From the NCBI GenBank assembly GCA_009783695.1, contig WRCY01000014.1, positions 1 to 46,124 of the forward strand: a stretch of 46,124 nt of DNA, in the 5' to 3' direction. The stretch comes from Oscillospiraceae bacterium (GTDB lineage Bacteria > Bacillota > Clostridia > Oscillospirales > Ruminococcaceae). Of this stretch, positions 24,348 to 31,732 are shown one piece after another. The notes under the pieces were generated by a model. It made no database searches. It was not told the DNA's origin and saw only the letters and a list, made by a program, of their open reading frames with translations. The position numbers were made by a program, and so were the translations under genes. How positions within the stretch are numbered: the stretch's first letter is position 1; each line of letters begins with the position of its first letter.

Positions 24348-25153
24348 TTTTCTTCCTCCAAAATTTTATTATGTTTGGCAGCTTCCCACAACTCGTCGAG
24401 TTCCGGTTGAGGTATATCGCCGAGGCTTTTACTTTTTTCCTCTGCTAACTTTTCGACTGCCCTAAATCGCATTATAAACTTATTTATCGCTCTTGTCAAG
24501 GCTTTTTCACTATCTTTTTTTAAAAATCTCCCTAAATTACAACATGTAAATAAAATATCACCAAATTCATCTTCTATTTCGTCATTATCTTTATTAATAA
24601 CAGCAAATTCGAGTTCGGCTACTTCCTCCTTTAACCTTTGTATAACCTCATTGGTATCACGAAAATCGAAGCCCGCGCTTGCCGCCCTTTTTCCCACTTT
24701 TTCGCCGCGCATGAGAGCAGGGAGGAGCTTCGGAACATTTTTAAGGCTGTCGGAGGACTTTTCCTCTCCCTTGGATTTGCTTTTAAGGCTTTCCCAGTTT
24801 CGCAGCACTTCACCCGTGCTGTTTACCGTTAATTCACCGAATACGTGCGGATGCCTGTAAATCAGCTTCTTGCATATTTCATCGCAAACTCCGTTGAAGT
24901 TATATCCGCCGTTTTCATCGGCTATCTGCGCATGAAAGACGATTTGCAAAAGCAAATCTCCGAGTTCCTCTTTGAGAAGCGCTCTGTCGCCGCTGTCGAT
25001 GGCTTCAGCAACCTCGTAGGCTTCCTCAAGGACGTTCATGCGTATGGAGGCGTGAGTTTGCTCAATGTCCCACGGACAGCCGTTCTCGGAACGCAGCAGG
25101 CGCATAATGGCAAGCAGGTCTTGGATATCGTAGTTGTTTTTAAGTTCAATCAT
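24344..25153 (-). CDS. mazG: Nucleoside triphosphate pyrophosphohydrolase MazG
   Basis: MazG hydrolyses NTPs to NMP and pyrophosphate and is thought to clean aberrant nucleotides. The 269 residues carry two MazG domains: [29 protein letters not shown] with [14 protein letters not shown] (ExxE and ExxD metal ligands), and a second with [10 protein letters not shown] and [12 protein letters not shown]. Length is typical of the two-domain form. Its promoter diverges from that of the recombinase gene. Confidence 0.95.
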   Translation of the reverse strand: MIELKNNYDIQDLLAIMRLLRSENGCPWDIEQTHASIRMNVLEEAYEVAEAIDSGDRALLKEELGDLLLQIVFHAQIADENGGYNFNGVCDEICKKLIYRHPHVFGELTVNSTGEVLRNWESLKSKSKGEEKSSDSLKNVPKLLPALMRGEKVGKRAASAGFDFRDTNEVIQRLKEEVAELEFAVINKDNDEIEDEFGDILFTCCNLGRFLKKDSEKALTRAINKFIMRFRAVEKLAEEKSKSLGDIPQPELDELWEAAKHNKILEEEK

Positions 25154-25159
25154 ATTTTA

Positions 25160-25217
25160 AGTATAATAAAGAATTAAGGTTTTGTCAATTGACAGATAAG
25201 AAATATTTAAGTATAAT
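25160..25217. promoter_or_regulatory. Divergent promoters mazG / tyrosine recombinase with palindromic -35s
   Basis: Minus: TTGACA (complement of 25183-25188), 17 bp, TATACT (complement of 25160-25165). Plus: TTGACA (25189-25194), 17 bp, TATAAT (25212-25217), which is full consensus. The two -35 boxes abut as TGTCAATTGACA. Confidence 0.85.
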
Positions 25218-25240
25218 TAAGAGGAATAATAATTATTTAT

Positions 25241-25274
25241 CCTATTTCGTATAATTAATATTATACGAAATAGG
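25241..25274. other. Perfect palindrome resembling a dif/loxP-type recombination site
   Basis: Arms CCTATTTCGTATAAT (25241-25255) and ATTATACGAAATAGG (25260-25274) are perfect inverse copies around TAAT. It can be read as 13-8-13, like loxP, with the inner arm TTCGTATA identical to that of loxP; or as 11-6-11, like dif, with arms ATTTCGTATAA and TTATACGAAAT. It lies in the 5' UTR of the tyrosine recombinase gene, after its promoter and before its start. As RNA it would form a 15-bp hairpin touching the Shine-Dalgarno. Confidence 0.85.
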
Positions 25275-25294
25275 GGGAAGTGGAAATTCAAATC

Positions 25295-26314
25295 ATGGAG
25301 AAACAAAGCTATCGCAACGACGCGCCTGCGTATCTGCTGGAATTTTTAAACTACGCCGCTACTGTCAAAGGCCGCTCGGAAAACACAATCATAAGCTATT
25401 ATGCCGATTTGAAGCAGTACTTTCGCTTTATGAAGCGTAAGCACGGGTTCGCTTCCGGTGTTTCTTTTGAGGAAATAAAAATCGCCGACCTGCCCGACGA
25501 TATTATTAAAAACTCGGGGCTCGGCGATGCGCTTGAATTTCTGCACTTCATCAGCTCCGAGCGCGGCAACAACGCAAAAAGCCGTGCTCGGCGCGCCGTG
25601 GCTCTGCGGCAGTTTTATAAATATCTTACTTATTATAAAGCGTGGTTCTCTGTCAGCCCGCTCGACCGTTTGGAAATGCCATCTGTTAAAAAGCCGCTCC
25701 CGAAGCACCTCACGTACGAACAGGCAATCGAACTGCTCAGCACAGTACCGGAGATGAAAAACATAGCCGATGCGCGGGATTTCTGTATACTGACGCTTTT
25801 TTTAAACTGCGGAATTAGACTCAGCGAGCTTGTGGGCTTGAATACAACCGATTATAAACAGGAACGCGACTTTGATACAGGCGAGCCTGTGCACACCCTT
25901 CGCGTTACAGGAAAAGGCAGTAAGGAGAGGATAATTTATCTTAACAGTGCGTGCGTTGCGGCTTTCGATGTTTATAAAAATGAAAGAGCAAAACTGCTTG
26001 CCGATAACAAAAGCCTTGCAAACGAAAAAGCCATGTTTTTAAGCAAGCAGAAGAAACGAATAACTAACCGACGGGTTCAGCAGGTCGTTGAGGAGGCGCT
26101 GAAAAGAGCAGGTTTGGACGGTATGGGTTTCTCGCCGCACAAGCTGCGCCACACAGCCGCCACGCTGATGTTTCAAAACGGCGTTGACGTGCGGGTGCTC
26201 AAGGAAGTTTTAGGACACGAAAACCTCGGCACGACGCAGATTTACACTCACGTAGCCAACAAGCAGGTTAAAGAAGCGATGGAGAAGAATCCGTTGGGCG
26301 GGAATCTGAAGTAG
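25295..26314 (+). CDS. Tyrosine recombinase (XerC/XerD-like integrase)
   Basis: The 339 residues comprise an N-terminal SAM-like core-binding domain (about 1-110) and a catalytic domain with all conserved residues: Arg in NCGIRLSEL, Lys in TGKGSKERII, HKLRH, His in LGHENLGTT and the nucleophile Tyr in QIYTHV. It is complete and Xer-sized rather than phage-sized. Start: ATG 25295; an in-frame GTG at 25280 would touch GGGGGAAG and leave no spacing. It is preceded by a symmetrical candidate target site. It could resolve chromosome dimers or carry out a local inversion or excision. The 3' end overlaps the convergent transferase gene by 47 bp. Confidence 0.93.
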   Translation: MEKQSYRNDAPAYLLEFLNYAATVKGRSENTIISYYADLKQYFRFMKRKHGFASGVSFEEIKIADLPDDIIKNSGLGDALEFLHFISSERGNNAKSRARRAVALRQFYKYLTYYKAWFSVSPLDRLEMPSVKKPLPKHLTYEQAIELLSTVPEMKNIADARDFCILTLFLNCGIRLSELVGLNTTDYKQERDFDTGEPVHTLRVTGKGSKERIIYLNSACVAAFDVYKNERAKLLADNKSLANEKAMFLSKQKKRITNRRVQQVVEEALKRAGLDGMGFSPHKLRHTAATLMFQNGVDVRVLKEVLGHENLGTTQIYTHVANKQVKEAMEKNPLGGNLK

Positions 26315-26783
26315 CAGCGATTCCAATGTATGCCGCCGGCAGCGAACCGTCCGCTTCCCTTTTGAATGTGTACAAGTTTTTGATTTTGGTAGTGTCAATA
26401 GTGCGAAATACCTCTGCAAGCCCTTTTCCCGTCAGCTTTGAATAAGCTTCCTTTAAAACCCAGAACCTGCACAGTAAATCCTGCTTGTCTTCTGTATCTT
26501 CGAGTAAAGCGAGTTCGCTTTTTGTACAAATTCTACGGGCTATTCTTATATTCATTCGGGATATTTCTTCAATATCAATGCCCACGGGCTCATTTGAAAT
26601 AATAAAAGCAATTCCCGCACGGCAGTGTGAAATGCTCATATGCAGCTTTGAATTTGGGATAAACGGCTTTCCGCGTTCATCTTTGATATAATCAACACCG
26701 GTAATCCTTTTAAAAAGACAGCGCGCTAAAGCACGCTGTTTTTTTATATCGGTTTCATTGCATTTATAAAAGTAATAGTTCAT
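26268..26783 (-). CDS. 4'-phosphopantetheinyl transferase (Sfp/AcpS superfamily)
   Basis: Transfers phosphopantetheine from CoA to carrier proteins. The 171 residues show GKPFIPNSKLHMSISHC, PVGIDIEEI (the Mg-binding Asp/Glu) and FWVLKEAYSKLTGKG (Glu and Lys). It is shorter than Sfp (about 220), lacking part of the N-terminal half. ATG 26783 is chosen; upstream in-frame codons translate antisense to the acidic tail of the cyclophilin. It starts 1 bp after the cyclophilin stop, which indicates coupling. No carrier-protein or polyketide/peptide synthetase gene lies nearby. Confidence 0.88.
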   Translation of the reverse strand: MNYYFYKCNETDIKKQRALARCLFKRITGVDYIKDERGKPFIPNSKLHMSISHCRAGIAFIISNEPVGIDIEEISRMNIRIARRICTKSELALLEDTEDKQDLLCRFWVLKEAYSKLTGKGLAEVFRTIDTTKIKNLYTFKREADGSLPAAYIGIAATSDSRPTDSSPSLL

Positions 26784-26784
26784 T

Positions 26785-27849
26785 TTATTGTCCGTCAAGT
26801 TCGTCTTCAGGTTCAAAAGACTCAGGCTCGTCAAATTCATTTGCTTCTTCTGCCGCAGGCGGTGTTTCTGCCGGAGGTTCGACGGAGTTTTCCTCAGGCT
26901 CGTCAACTTCATCCGCTTCTTCCGCCGCAGACGGTATTTCTGCCGGCGGTTCACCCGCGGGTTCGTTCAAGTCTATGCTGATAGAACCGTCATTGCTTGG
27001 CGGTGGTGTTTCCGTTCTTCTCGCAGTCGTCACCTGCGCTTCTTCCTCTTCGTCCTCAAGCGGCGGTATTCTAATTATTTTTATATATTCGATGATAATC
27101 TCCTCAACCGGCTTTGACATAATCCCGAGCTCGTCGTCCGACGGATTCCCGCCCGCGACATAAACAGACGCGATGGCGTCAAGCACGGCGCCGCCCGACA
27201 CCAGCTGCCCGAAAACGGAAACGCTTCCGTCAAGGTGCGGCAAGCCGCCGCGCGAAAGATACTGCTGTCTGATATTTTCCGGGATTGATTTCATTATGTC
27301 AAGGTTAATTTGCAGCCGTGTTCTCGCTTCGGGCGTGAGCTCCCTTCCGCTTTCAAGATAACTTTCGATGACCTCAATTTCTGCTTCAATGTCAACAGGA
27401 TTTTTATTAACGACCACGTAAAACTGGCAGTAATTAAACATAAACTCGTCCGATACCAGCGCGAACGCACCGTAAAAATTCCGCGCGTTCGGAGAGGATT
27501 CAACAGTGAATAATTCGCCCAGTTCAACATTGCCTTCGGTTCCGTCAAACCCAACCGAGCCGCCTTGAATAATAAAATCAGGAATTACGCGGTGTATATT
27601 TCTGCCATTATAAAACCCGCGTTCCGCTCTTGTGGTAAATTCTTCGACAGCAACTGGGGCAAGCTCGGGAAACAGCTTAAAAACTACTTTTTCGCTGTAA
27701 TCCAAAAACTTTATTTCCGCGTAAATGTCGCCCGGCCCCGGCTCGGATAAATCTGATATATTCCCGACAGAGCCGCTCGCCGCGTCATTTTTGCAGGATG
27801 AAAGCAGCAATGCTGCAGCAAGTAAAAAGCATAATAAACATTTTTTCAT
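26785..27849 (-). CDS. Cyclophilin-type peptidyl-prolyl isomerase lipoprotein with acidic tail
   Basis: The 354 residues have lipobox LLLSSC, a cyclophilin domain (about 45-250; AERGFYNGRNIHRVIPDFIIQGG, SVFGQLVSGG), an inserted helical stretch (EAEIEVIESYLESGRELTPEARTR shortened here by its Glu-rich core) and a C-terminal tail of about 90 residues rich in Pro/Glu/Ala. The tail holds two copies of a unit like PPAETPPAAEEANEFDEPE. It probably assists folding of exported proteins at the membrane surface. The tail may reach into the wall. Confidence 0.88.
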   Translation of the reverse strand: MKKCLLCFLLAAALLLSSCKNDAASGSVGNISDLSEPGPGDIYAEIKFLDYSEKVVFKLFPELAPVAVEEFTTRAERGFYNGRNIHRVIPDFIIQGGSVGFDGTEGNVELGELFTVESSPNARNFYGAFALVSDEFMFNYCQFYVVVNKNPVDIEAEIEVIESYLESGRELTPEARTRLQINLDIMKSIPENIRQQYLSRGGLPHLDGSVSVFGQLVSGGAVLDAIASVYVAGGNPSDDELGIMSKPVEEIIIEYIKIIRIPPLEDEEEEAQVTTARRTETPPPSNDGSISIDLNEPAGEPPAEIPSAAEEADEVDEPEENSVEPPAETPPAAEEANEFDEPESFEPEDELDGQ

Positions 27850-27936
27850 GCTTATAAAGTCCTTTCATTACAAAACATTATAAAACCAAAATGAAAATTT
27901 CATTTATTGATTTTTTACAATTTATTTTCATGCTTT
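27850..27936 (-). repeat. Leader repeat, first cyclophilin copy (diverged)
   Basis: On the minus strand, ATGAAAATAAATTG, AATGAAATTTTCATTTTGG and TTTTGTAATGAAAGGACTTTATAAGC precede the start. AAATGAAA/TTTCATTT pair. Confidence 0.6.
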
Positions 27937-28665
27937 TTAATTTTCGCTGTATTCCCAAAGCACAATCTTCTCAATTAATATTTCATCGAGCGGCCTGCTT
28001 GATTCTTCCTCGGTAGGCAGTGAAAGAAGCTTGTCCAAAACATCAAATCCGCCGGTCATATGTCCGAAAATCGTGTACATTCCCATCGCACCGGGCAAGC
28101 TCTCATGCTCATCTAAGGCTGTAATCAACTCCTCTGGGAACAGCTTTGTTTCGTCAGAGCGGACTGTGTTGCGCATCGCATCGGCGTTTTCATCGCTTAA
28201 AGGAACGCCTCCTATTAACCAGAACCTGCTGTCCCCGAAGCCCTGTCTGCCGGAAAAAGCAAGCATAGAGCCCTTAAACGGCCACAAATCCACCGAGTAT
28301 TCGTTCTCGATTAACTTTCCGTCATTGGTCATGCCCTGATGCCCCTCTTCATCATACGCGCCGGTAAAAAGAATTTCACCTTTTATAAGAGCTACGACCG
28401 GCTTATTCTCGTAAAAACCGTCTTCGATTCTTTCAATGAAGTTCGCGACTGTATTGGGCGCGTGCTCCGGGAAAAGCATTGCCGTAATTTCACCGTACGC
28501 GGTGTGAACCGTAATCATCGGCTGACCTTCATGCGGCGGCTGGAGCTGAACTAAATCCATCTCGGAATAATTATAATCCCACACGGGATTGCGCGGCATA
28601 TCGTAGAAAAAGCAGCCGCCTAAAAGCACTGCGATTATTAGCATTACCGGAAAAATTCTTCTCAT
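27937..28665 (-). CDS. Cyclophilin-like lipoprotein (diverged)
   Basis: The 242 residues have lipobox LLGGC and a cyclophilin-like fold: MITVHTAYGEITAMLFPEHAPNT shortened to VHTAYGEITAMLFPEHAP, NFIERIEDGFYENK, GDSRFWLIGG, YTIFGHMTGGFDVLDKL. The usual catalytic FHR(V/I) segment is replaced (VVALIKGEILFTG), so isomerase activity is doubtful. It lies head to tail with a better conserved cyclophilin gene. Confidence 0.8.
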   Translation of the reverse strand: MRRIFPVMLIIAVLLGGCFFYDMPRNPVWDYNYSEMDLVQLQPPHEGQPMITVHTAYGEITAMLFPEHAPNTVANFIERIEDGFYENKPVVALIKGEILFTGAYDEEGHQGMTNDGKLIENEYSVDLWPFKGSMLAFSGRQGFGDSRFWLIGGVPLSDENADAMRNTVRSDETKLFPEELITALDEHESLPGAMGMYTIFGHMTGGFDVLDKLLSLPTEEESSRPLDEILIEKIVLWEYSEN

Positions 28666-28741
28666 TTATACTTTATTAAGCCCTTTCTTCACAAAAAAAT
28701 CATTGCTTTCCCGATTCAATTGCTTTATTCTCAAACTTAAA
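28666..28741 (-). repeat. Leader repeat, second cyclophilin copy
   Basis: On the minus strand: TTTGAGAATAAAGCAATTG, AATCGGGAAAGC, TTTTTTTGTGAAGAAAGGGCTTAATAAAG, then the start. The consensus parts are kept but the stem is weak. Confidence 0.7.
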
Positions 28742-28751
28742 ATCTTAATTG

Positions 28752-30173
28752 TTAAGTTTTCTTAATTACAATGCCCTGCCGGGATTCCTCAATAGTATAG
28801 CCCAGGTTTGCAATTCTCTCTCTGATTTGGTCTGCAAGCGCGAAATTCTTTTCTTTTCTTGCCTCAGTACGCTTTTCGGCGAGCTCAAGCACCTCTGCCG
28901 GAATCTCGTCTGCTTTTGTGTAGAGCAGCCCTAAAATATTAGTAAATTCATTAAATATCGTATGAAGCGCTACTATATCGGCTTTTGTGGTCGCTTCGCC
29001 CGAAAGCGTTTTGTTAATCTCCCGCGTGAGCTCGAAAACAACAGCGAGCGCATCGGCAGTGTTCAAGTCGTCGTCCATGGCTTCGGTAAATCGGTTTTTA
29101 TGCGTGTTTATAAGCGCCGCGACGCTTTCATTTACGTTTTCGCCTGTTTTCGTTCCGAGTGCGCGTTCGATTGCGTTTTTGCAATTGTAAAGCCGTTCTA
29201 AAGACGCCTGCGCGCTTTTAATTACCTCTTCGCTGTAGGTCAGTTTGCTGCGGTAATGCGCGGCAATCAGCATAAAACGAATGGGTTCATATCCATAAAT
29301 CCCGGCGGCATTTCGTACTGTGAAAAAATTTCCCGCCGACTTCGCCATCTTTTGAGCGCCGCTGCCGTTCGTAACGACATTCACCATTTCGTTGTGCATC
29401 CAAATTGAAGCCAGCGGCTTCCCTGTCGCCGCCTCGCTTTGTGCGATTTCATTCTCGTGATGCGGGAAAATAAGGTCTGTGCCGCCGCCGTGAATGTCAA
29501 TCGTATCGCCGAGATACTCGCGCACCATTGCCGAGCACTCGATGTGCCAGCCGGGTCTGCCATTCCCAAAAGGCGATTCCCAGAAAACTTCGCCCTCTTT
29601 TGCTGCTTTCCAGAGTGCAAAGTCCATCGGGTCACGTTTCAAATCCGACTCACTTACACGTTCGCTCGCCCCCGCGCGCAGCTCCTCGAGCGGCATTTTG
29701 GATAGCTTCCCGTACTCAGCAAACCTCTCCGCCTCGAAATATACATCGCCGTTCGCTTCATATGCGAAGCCTTTGTCAATCAGCGTTTTTATAATTCCGA
29801 TGATTATATTCATGTTTTCGGTGACTTTAGGGTGAAGGTCGGCTTCGGAGATGTTAAGCCCCTTAGAATCTATGAAATAATCTTTTATTGCATTCTCGGA
29901 CACTTCAAGCGCAGATGTGCCAAGGTCGGCAGCTTTCTTGATAATCTTATCGTCAACATCGGTAAAATTCTGAACATATCTTACTTTATAACCGCGGTAT
30001 TTCAAGTATCGGCGCAGCACATCAAACACGCAGAGAGGACGCGCGTTACCTATGTGGAACAGGTTGTAAACCGTGGGCCCGCAGGCATAGATATGCACTG
30101 TATCGCCATTTACAGGTTTTAATTCTTCTTTTATGCGGGACATTGTATTATATATTTTCATGCTTATTTTCAT
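28752..30173 (-). CDS. cysS: Cysteinyl-tRNA synthetase
   Basis: Class I synthetase of 473 residues: YACGPTVYNLFHIGNARP holds the zinc-ligand Cys and the HIGH-type motif HIGN, WHIECSAM and HHENEIAQSEA supply further zinc ligands, and KMAKSAGNF is the KMSKS motif. The C-terminal RIANLGYTIEESRQGIVIK is standard. The start may be the ATG at 30173 (four bases after GGACTTA, adding MKIS) or at 30161 (MKIYNTMSR, the family's usual start). I found no T-box leader. Confidence 0.96.
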   Translation of the reverse strand: MKISMKIYNTMSRIKEELKPVNGDTVHIYACGPTVYNLFHIGNARPLCVFDVLRRYLKYRGYKVRYVQNFTDVDDKIIKKAADLGTSALEVSENAIKDYFIDSKGLNISEADLHPKVTENMNIIIGIIKTLIDKGFAYEANGDVYFEAERFAEYGKLSKMPLEELRAGASERVSESDLKRDPMDFALWKAAKEGEVFWESPFGNGRPGWHIECSAMVREYLGDTIDIHGGGTDLIFPHHENEIAQSEAATGKPLASIWMHNEMVNVVTNGSGAQKMAKSAGNFFTVRNAAGIYGYEPIRFMLIAAHYRSKLTYSEEVIKSAQASLERLYNCKNAIERALGTKTGENVNESVAALINTHKNRFTEAMDDDLNTADALAVVFELTREINKTLSGEATTKADIVALHTIFNEFTNILGLLYTKADEIPAEVLELAEKRTEARKEKNFALADQIRERIANLGYTIEESRQGIVIKKT

Positions 30174-30235
30174 TAAGTCCTTTCTTCATAAATGAATCAT
30201 GAAAACAACATTTATGAAAAATTAAATATAGTATC
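30174..30235 (-). repeat. Leader repeat, cysS copy
   Basis: A perfect 10-bp stem TTCATAAATG/CATTTATGAA (30209-30218 and 30185-30194), loop containing GTTTTCATGATT, then GAAGAAAGGACTTAATG. The distal arm overlaps the end of the 50-residue ORF. Confidence 0.85.
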
Positions 30236-30364
30236 GCCGAAGCTGTAAAACAAAATAGCGAGAACAAGCGAAACCCCGCCTATAATCCAGTTTCTCGCGA
30301 TTTGCTTTCTTCTTCTTTCCTCGTCAATTCTTCTTTGCTCGGCGCGCTGTTCACGTTTGTTCAT
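30212..30364 (-). CDS. Small single-pass membrane protein (50 residues)
   Basis: MNKREQRAEQRRIDEERRRK is a very basic amphipathic N-terminus, followed by one hydrophobic helix (WIIGGVSLVLAILFYSFG) and a short tail. The leader repeat supplies GAAAGGAC at proper spacing before ATG 30364, which favours real translation. The layout is that of a positive-inside membrane peptide. No family recognised. It lies between ysxC and cysS on the same strand. Confidence 0.7.
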   Translation of the reverse strand: MNKREQRAEQRRIDEERRRKQIARNWIIGGVSLVLAILFYSFGDTIFNFS

Positions 30365-30487
30365 ATTTTAATATGTCCTTTCAAAACTAATCTATAAATG
30401 AAAAGTATCGTTTTCCCCGATTCAGTGCAATTTATTCATAAGCTTTTGCCTTTCAAAACTAATTTATAAATGAAAAGCATCGCAATC
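30365..30487 (-). repeat. Two tandem leader repeats before the 50-residue membrane protein
   Basis: Proximal copy: CACTGAATCGGGGAAAACG, ACTTTTCATTTATAG, TTTTGAAAGGACATATT. Distal copy: GATGCTTTTCATTTATAAATT, shortened here to CTTTTCATTTATAAATT, then TTTTGAAAGGCAAAAGC, followed by the 5-codon ORF MNKLH (30422-30439), whose TGA lies in the CTGAATCGGGG of the proximal copy. Confidence 0.8.
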
Positions 30488-30490
30488 TAC

Positions 30491-31111
30491 TTATATAGCT
30501 TTTGCTTCAATAAATTTTCGCAGTTCTGTTACACCCTCGCCTTTTTCGGCAGAGAATTCGATAATTTCGATATCATTGAAAGGTATTTCGTTTTTTAGAG
30601 CAGCACGTCGCTGTTCACGCTGCTTTTTTCTTAGTTTATCCGCTTTTGTGAGCGCAATTACAAATGGAATTTCTTTCTGCTTTAAAAACGAAAGCATTAA
30701 TAAATCATCTTCCGTGGGCGGATGCCGAAAATCAATCAGCTGTACCAAAAGCTTCACCCTGCCTGATTTCAAATACTGCTCAGTTAGCTCGCCGAAGCGC
30801 TCTTTTTCTGACTTTGCTGTCTTCGCATATCCGTAACCGGGCAGGTCTACAATGAAAATCCCGCGCGGCGACGGCGTGCTGTCTGATTTGAGCCAGCCGG
30901 TCGTGAAAAAGTTAATCGTGACTGTTTTTCCCGGCTTTGAGCTTACGCGGGCAAGTGACTTGCGGTTCAGCAGCTTGTTGATAAGCGACGACTTCCCGAC
31001 GTTACTGCGCCCGGAAAAGGCGACCTCCGCCCTGTCCTCATCTGCCGCGGGTATCTGTGGAAACTGCCCATAGGAAGCGAAGATTTCGGCTTTGTTCCAG
31101 TTAATCATCAT
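30491..31111 (-). CDS. ysxC: Ribosome-biogenesis GTP-binding protein YsxC/EngB
   Basis: An essential GTPase in 50S assembly. The 206 residues carry G1 GRSNVGKSS, the switch region GKTVTINFF, G3 DLPGYGYAK, G4 TKADK and G5 SAEKGEG. Length is normal. Either of two adjacent ATGs (31111, 31108) may start it. It is preceded by a repeat-rich leader with alternative pairings and two small ORFs (31112-31221). Confidence 0.96.
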   Translation of the reverse strand: MMINWNKAEIFASYGQFPQIPAADEDRAEVAFSGRSNVGKSSLINKLLNRKSLARVSSKPGKTVTINFFTTGWLKSDSTPSPRGIFIVDLPGYGYAKTAKSEKERFGELTEQYLKSGRVKLLVQLIDFRHPPTEDDLLMLSFLKQKEIPFVIALTKADKLRKKQREQRRAALKNEIPFNDIEIIEFSAEKGEGVTELRKFIEAKAI

Positions 31112-31221
31112 GTAAAATCCTTTGTTATAATCCGATTAATCAAAATCATGTTAAATCCCTGTTCTAATCCGATTTATCAAACCCATGTTTAACCCTGTTC
31201 CAATCGGATTAAATAAACTCA
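31112..31221 (-). repeat. Three degenerate 36-bp repeats in the ysxC leader
   Basis: On the minus strand, units share TTTAATCCGATTGGAACAGGG, reported here as AATCCGATT or AATCGGATT, then AACAGGG or AACAAAGG and TTAACATG or TTTACATG. The first unit's AATCCGATT is the inverse complement of AATCGGATT in units 2 and 3, so alternative hairpins are possible. Each unit ends in a Shine-Dalgarno-like run and an ATG. Confidence 0.8.
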
Positions 31222-31650
31222 TATTAAATCTTCGGGAGTGATGAGATTTACGCCCGCCTTTTTTAATATTTTGCCTGCCTCAGCAGCCTTTTGCGCGTCC
31301 TTAATATAAACCGCTATACCTGCCTCGCTTTGGTTCTTGCCGATGAGCGAGTAGGAATACTCAATGTTTATTCCGTTGTCGCCGAGCAGTTTAATTACTT
31401 CATAAAGTGCACCGAACTTATCGGGAATCGTAAACGCAATCACATCGAAAACTTTTGCGGTGAAGTTTCCCGCGCTCAAGGCTTTAAGCGCGTTTCCGGT
31501 GTCGTTGACAATCAGCCGCACAATGCCGTAATCAGCGGTGTCGGCTATATTCATCGCGCGTATGTTTATCCGAGCCTTGTTTAAAACCTCCACAATCGCG
31601 CATAATCTGCCCGATTTATTCTCAACGAAAACCGATATTTGTTGAAGCAT
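31219..31650 (-). CDS. ACT-domain protein
   Basis: The 143 residues contain two ACT domains (QQISVFVENKSGRLCAIVEVL and FTIPDKFGALYEVIKLLGDN), folds that bind amino acids and regulate enzymes. This stand-alone type is typically found beside phenylacetate-CoA ligase and indolepyruvate oxidoreductase genes, as here (paaK next, iorB two genes on), suggesting a sensor for aromatic amino-acid metabolism. Confidence 0.9.
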   Translation of the reverse strand: MLQQISVFVENKSGRLCAIVEVLNKARINIRAMNIADTADYGIVRLIVNDTGNALKALSAGNFTAKVFDVIAFTIPDKFGALYEVIKLLGDNGINIEYSYSLIGKNQSEAGIAVYIKDAQKAAEAGKILKKAGVNLITPEDLI

Positions 31651-31727
31651 ATTCTTAATTAAGCCCTTTCTTTACAAAACCGGCATGAAAACACCGTTTA
31701 CCCCGATTCTGTAATATTTACATAAAA
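31651..31727 (-). repeat. Leader repeat, ACT-gene copy
   Basis: Twelve paired bases (two G-U): TTACAGAATCGG/CCGGTTTTGTAA (31703-31714 with 31672-31683), loop GGTAAACGGTGTTTTCATG, then AAGAAAGGGCTTAATTAAGAAT. The best-formed stem of the family. Confidence 0.88.
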
Positions 31728-31732
31728 CCTTA

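Noticed and set aside
30174-30490. T-box leader for cysS
   Set aside because: No T-box sequence or specifier stem is visible; the space holds leader repeats and a 50-residue ORF.
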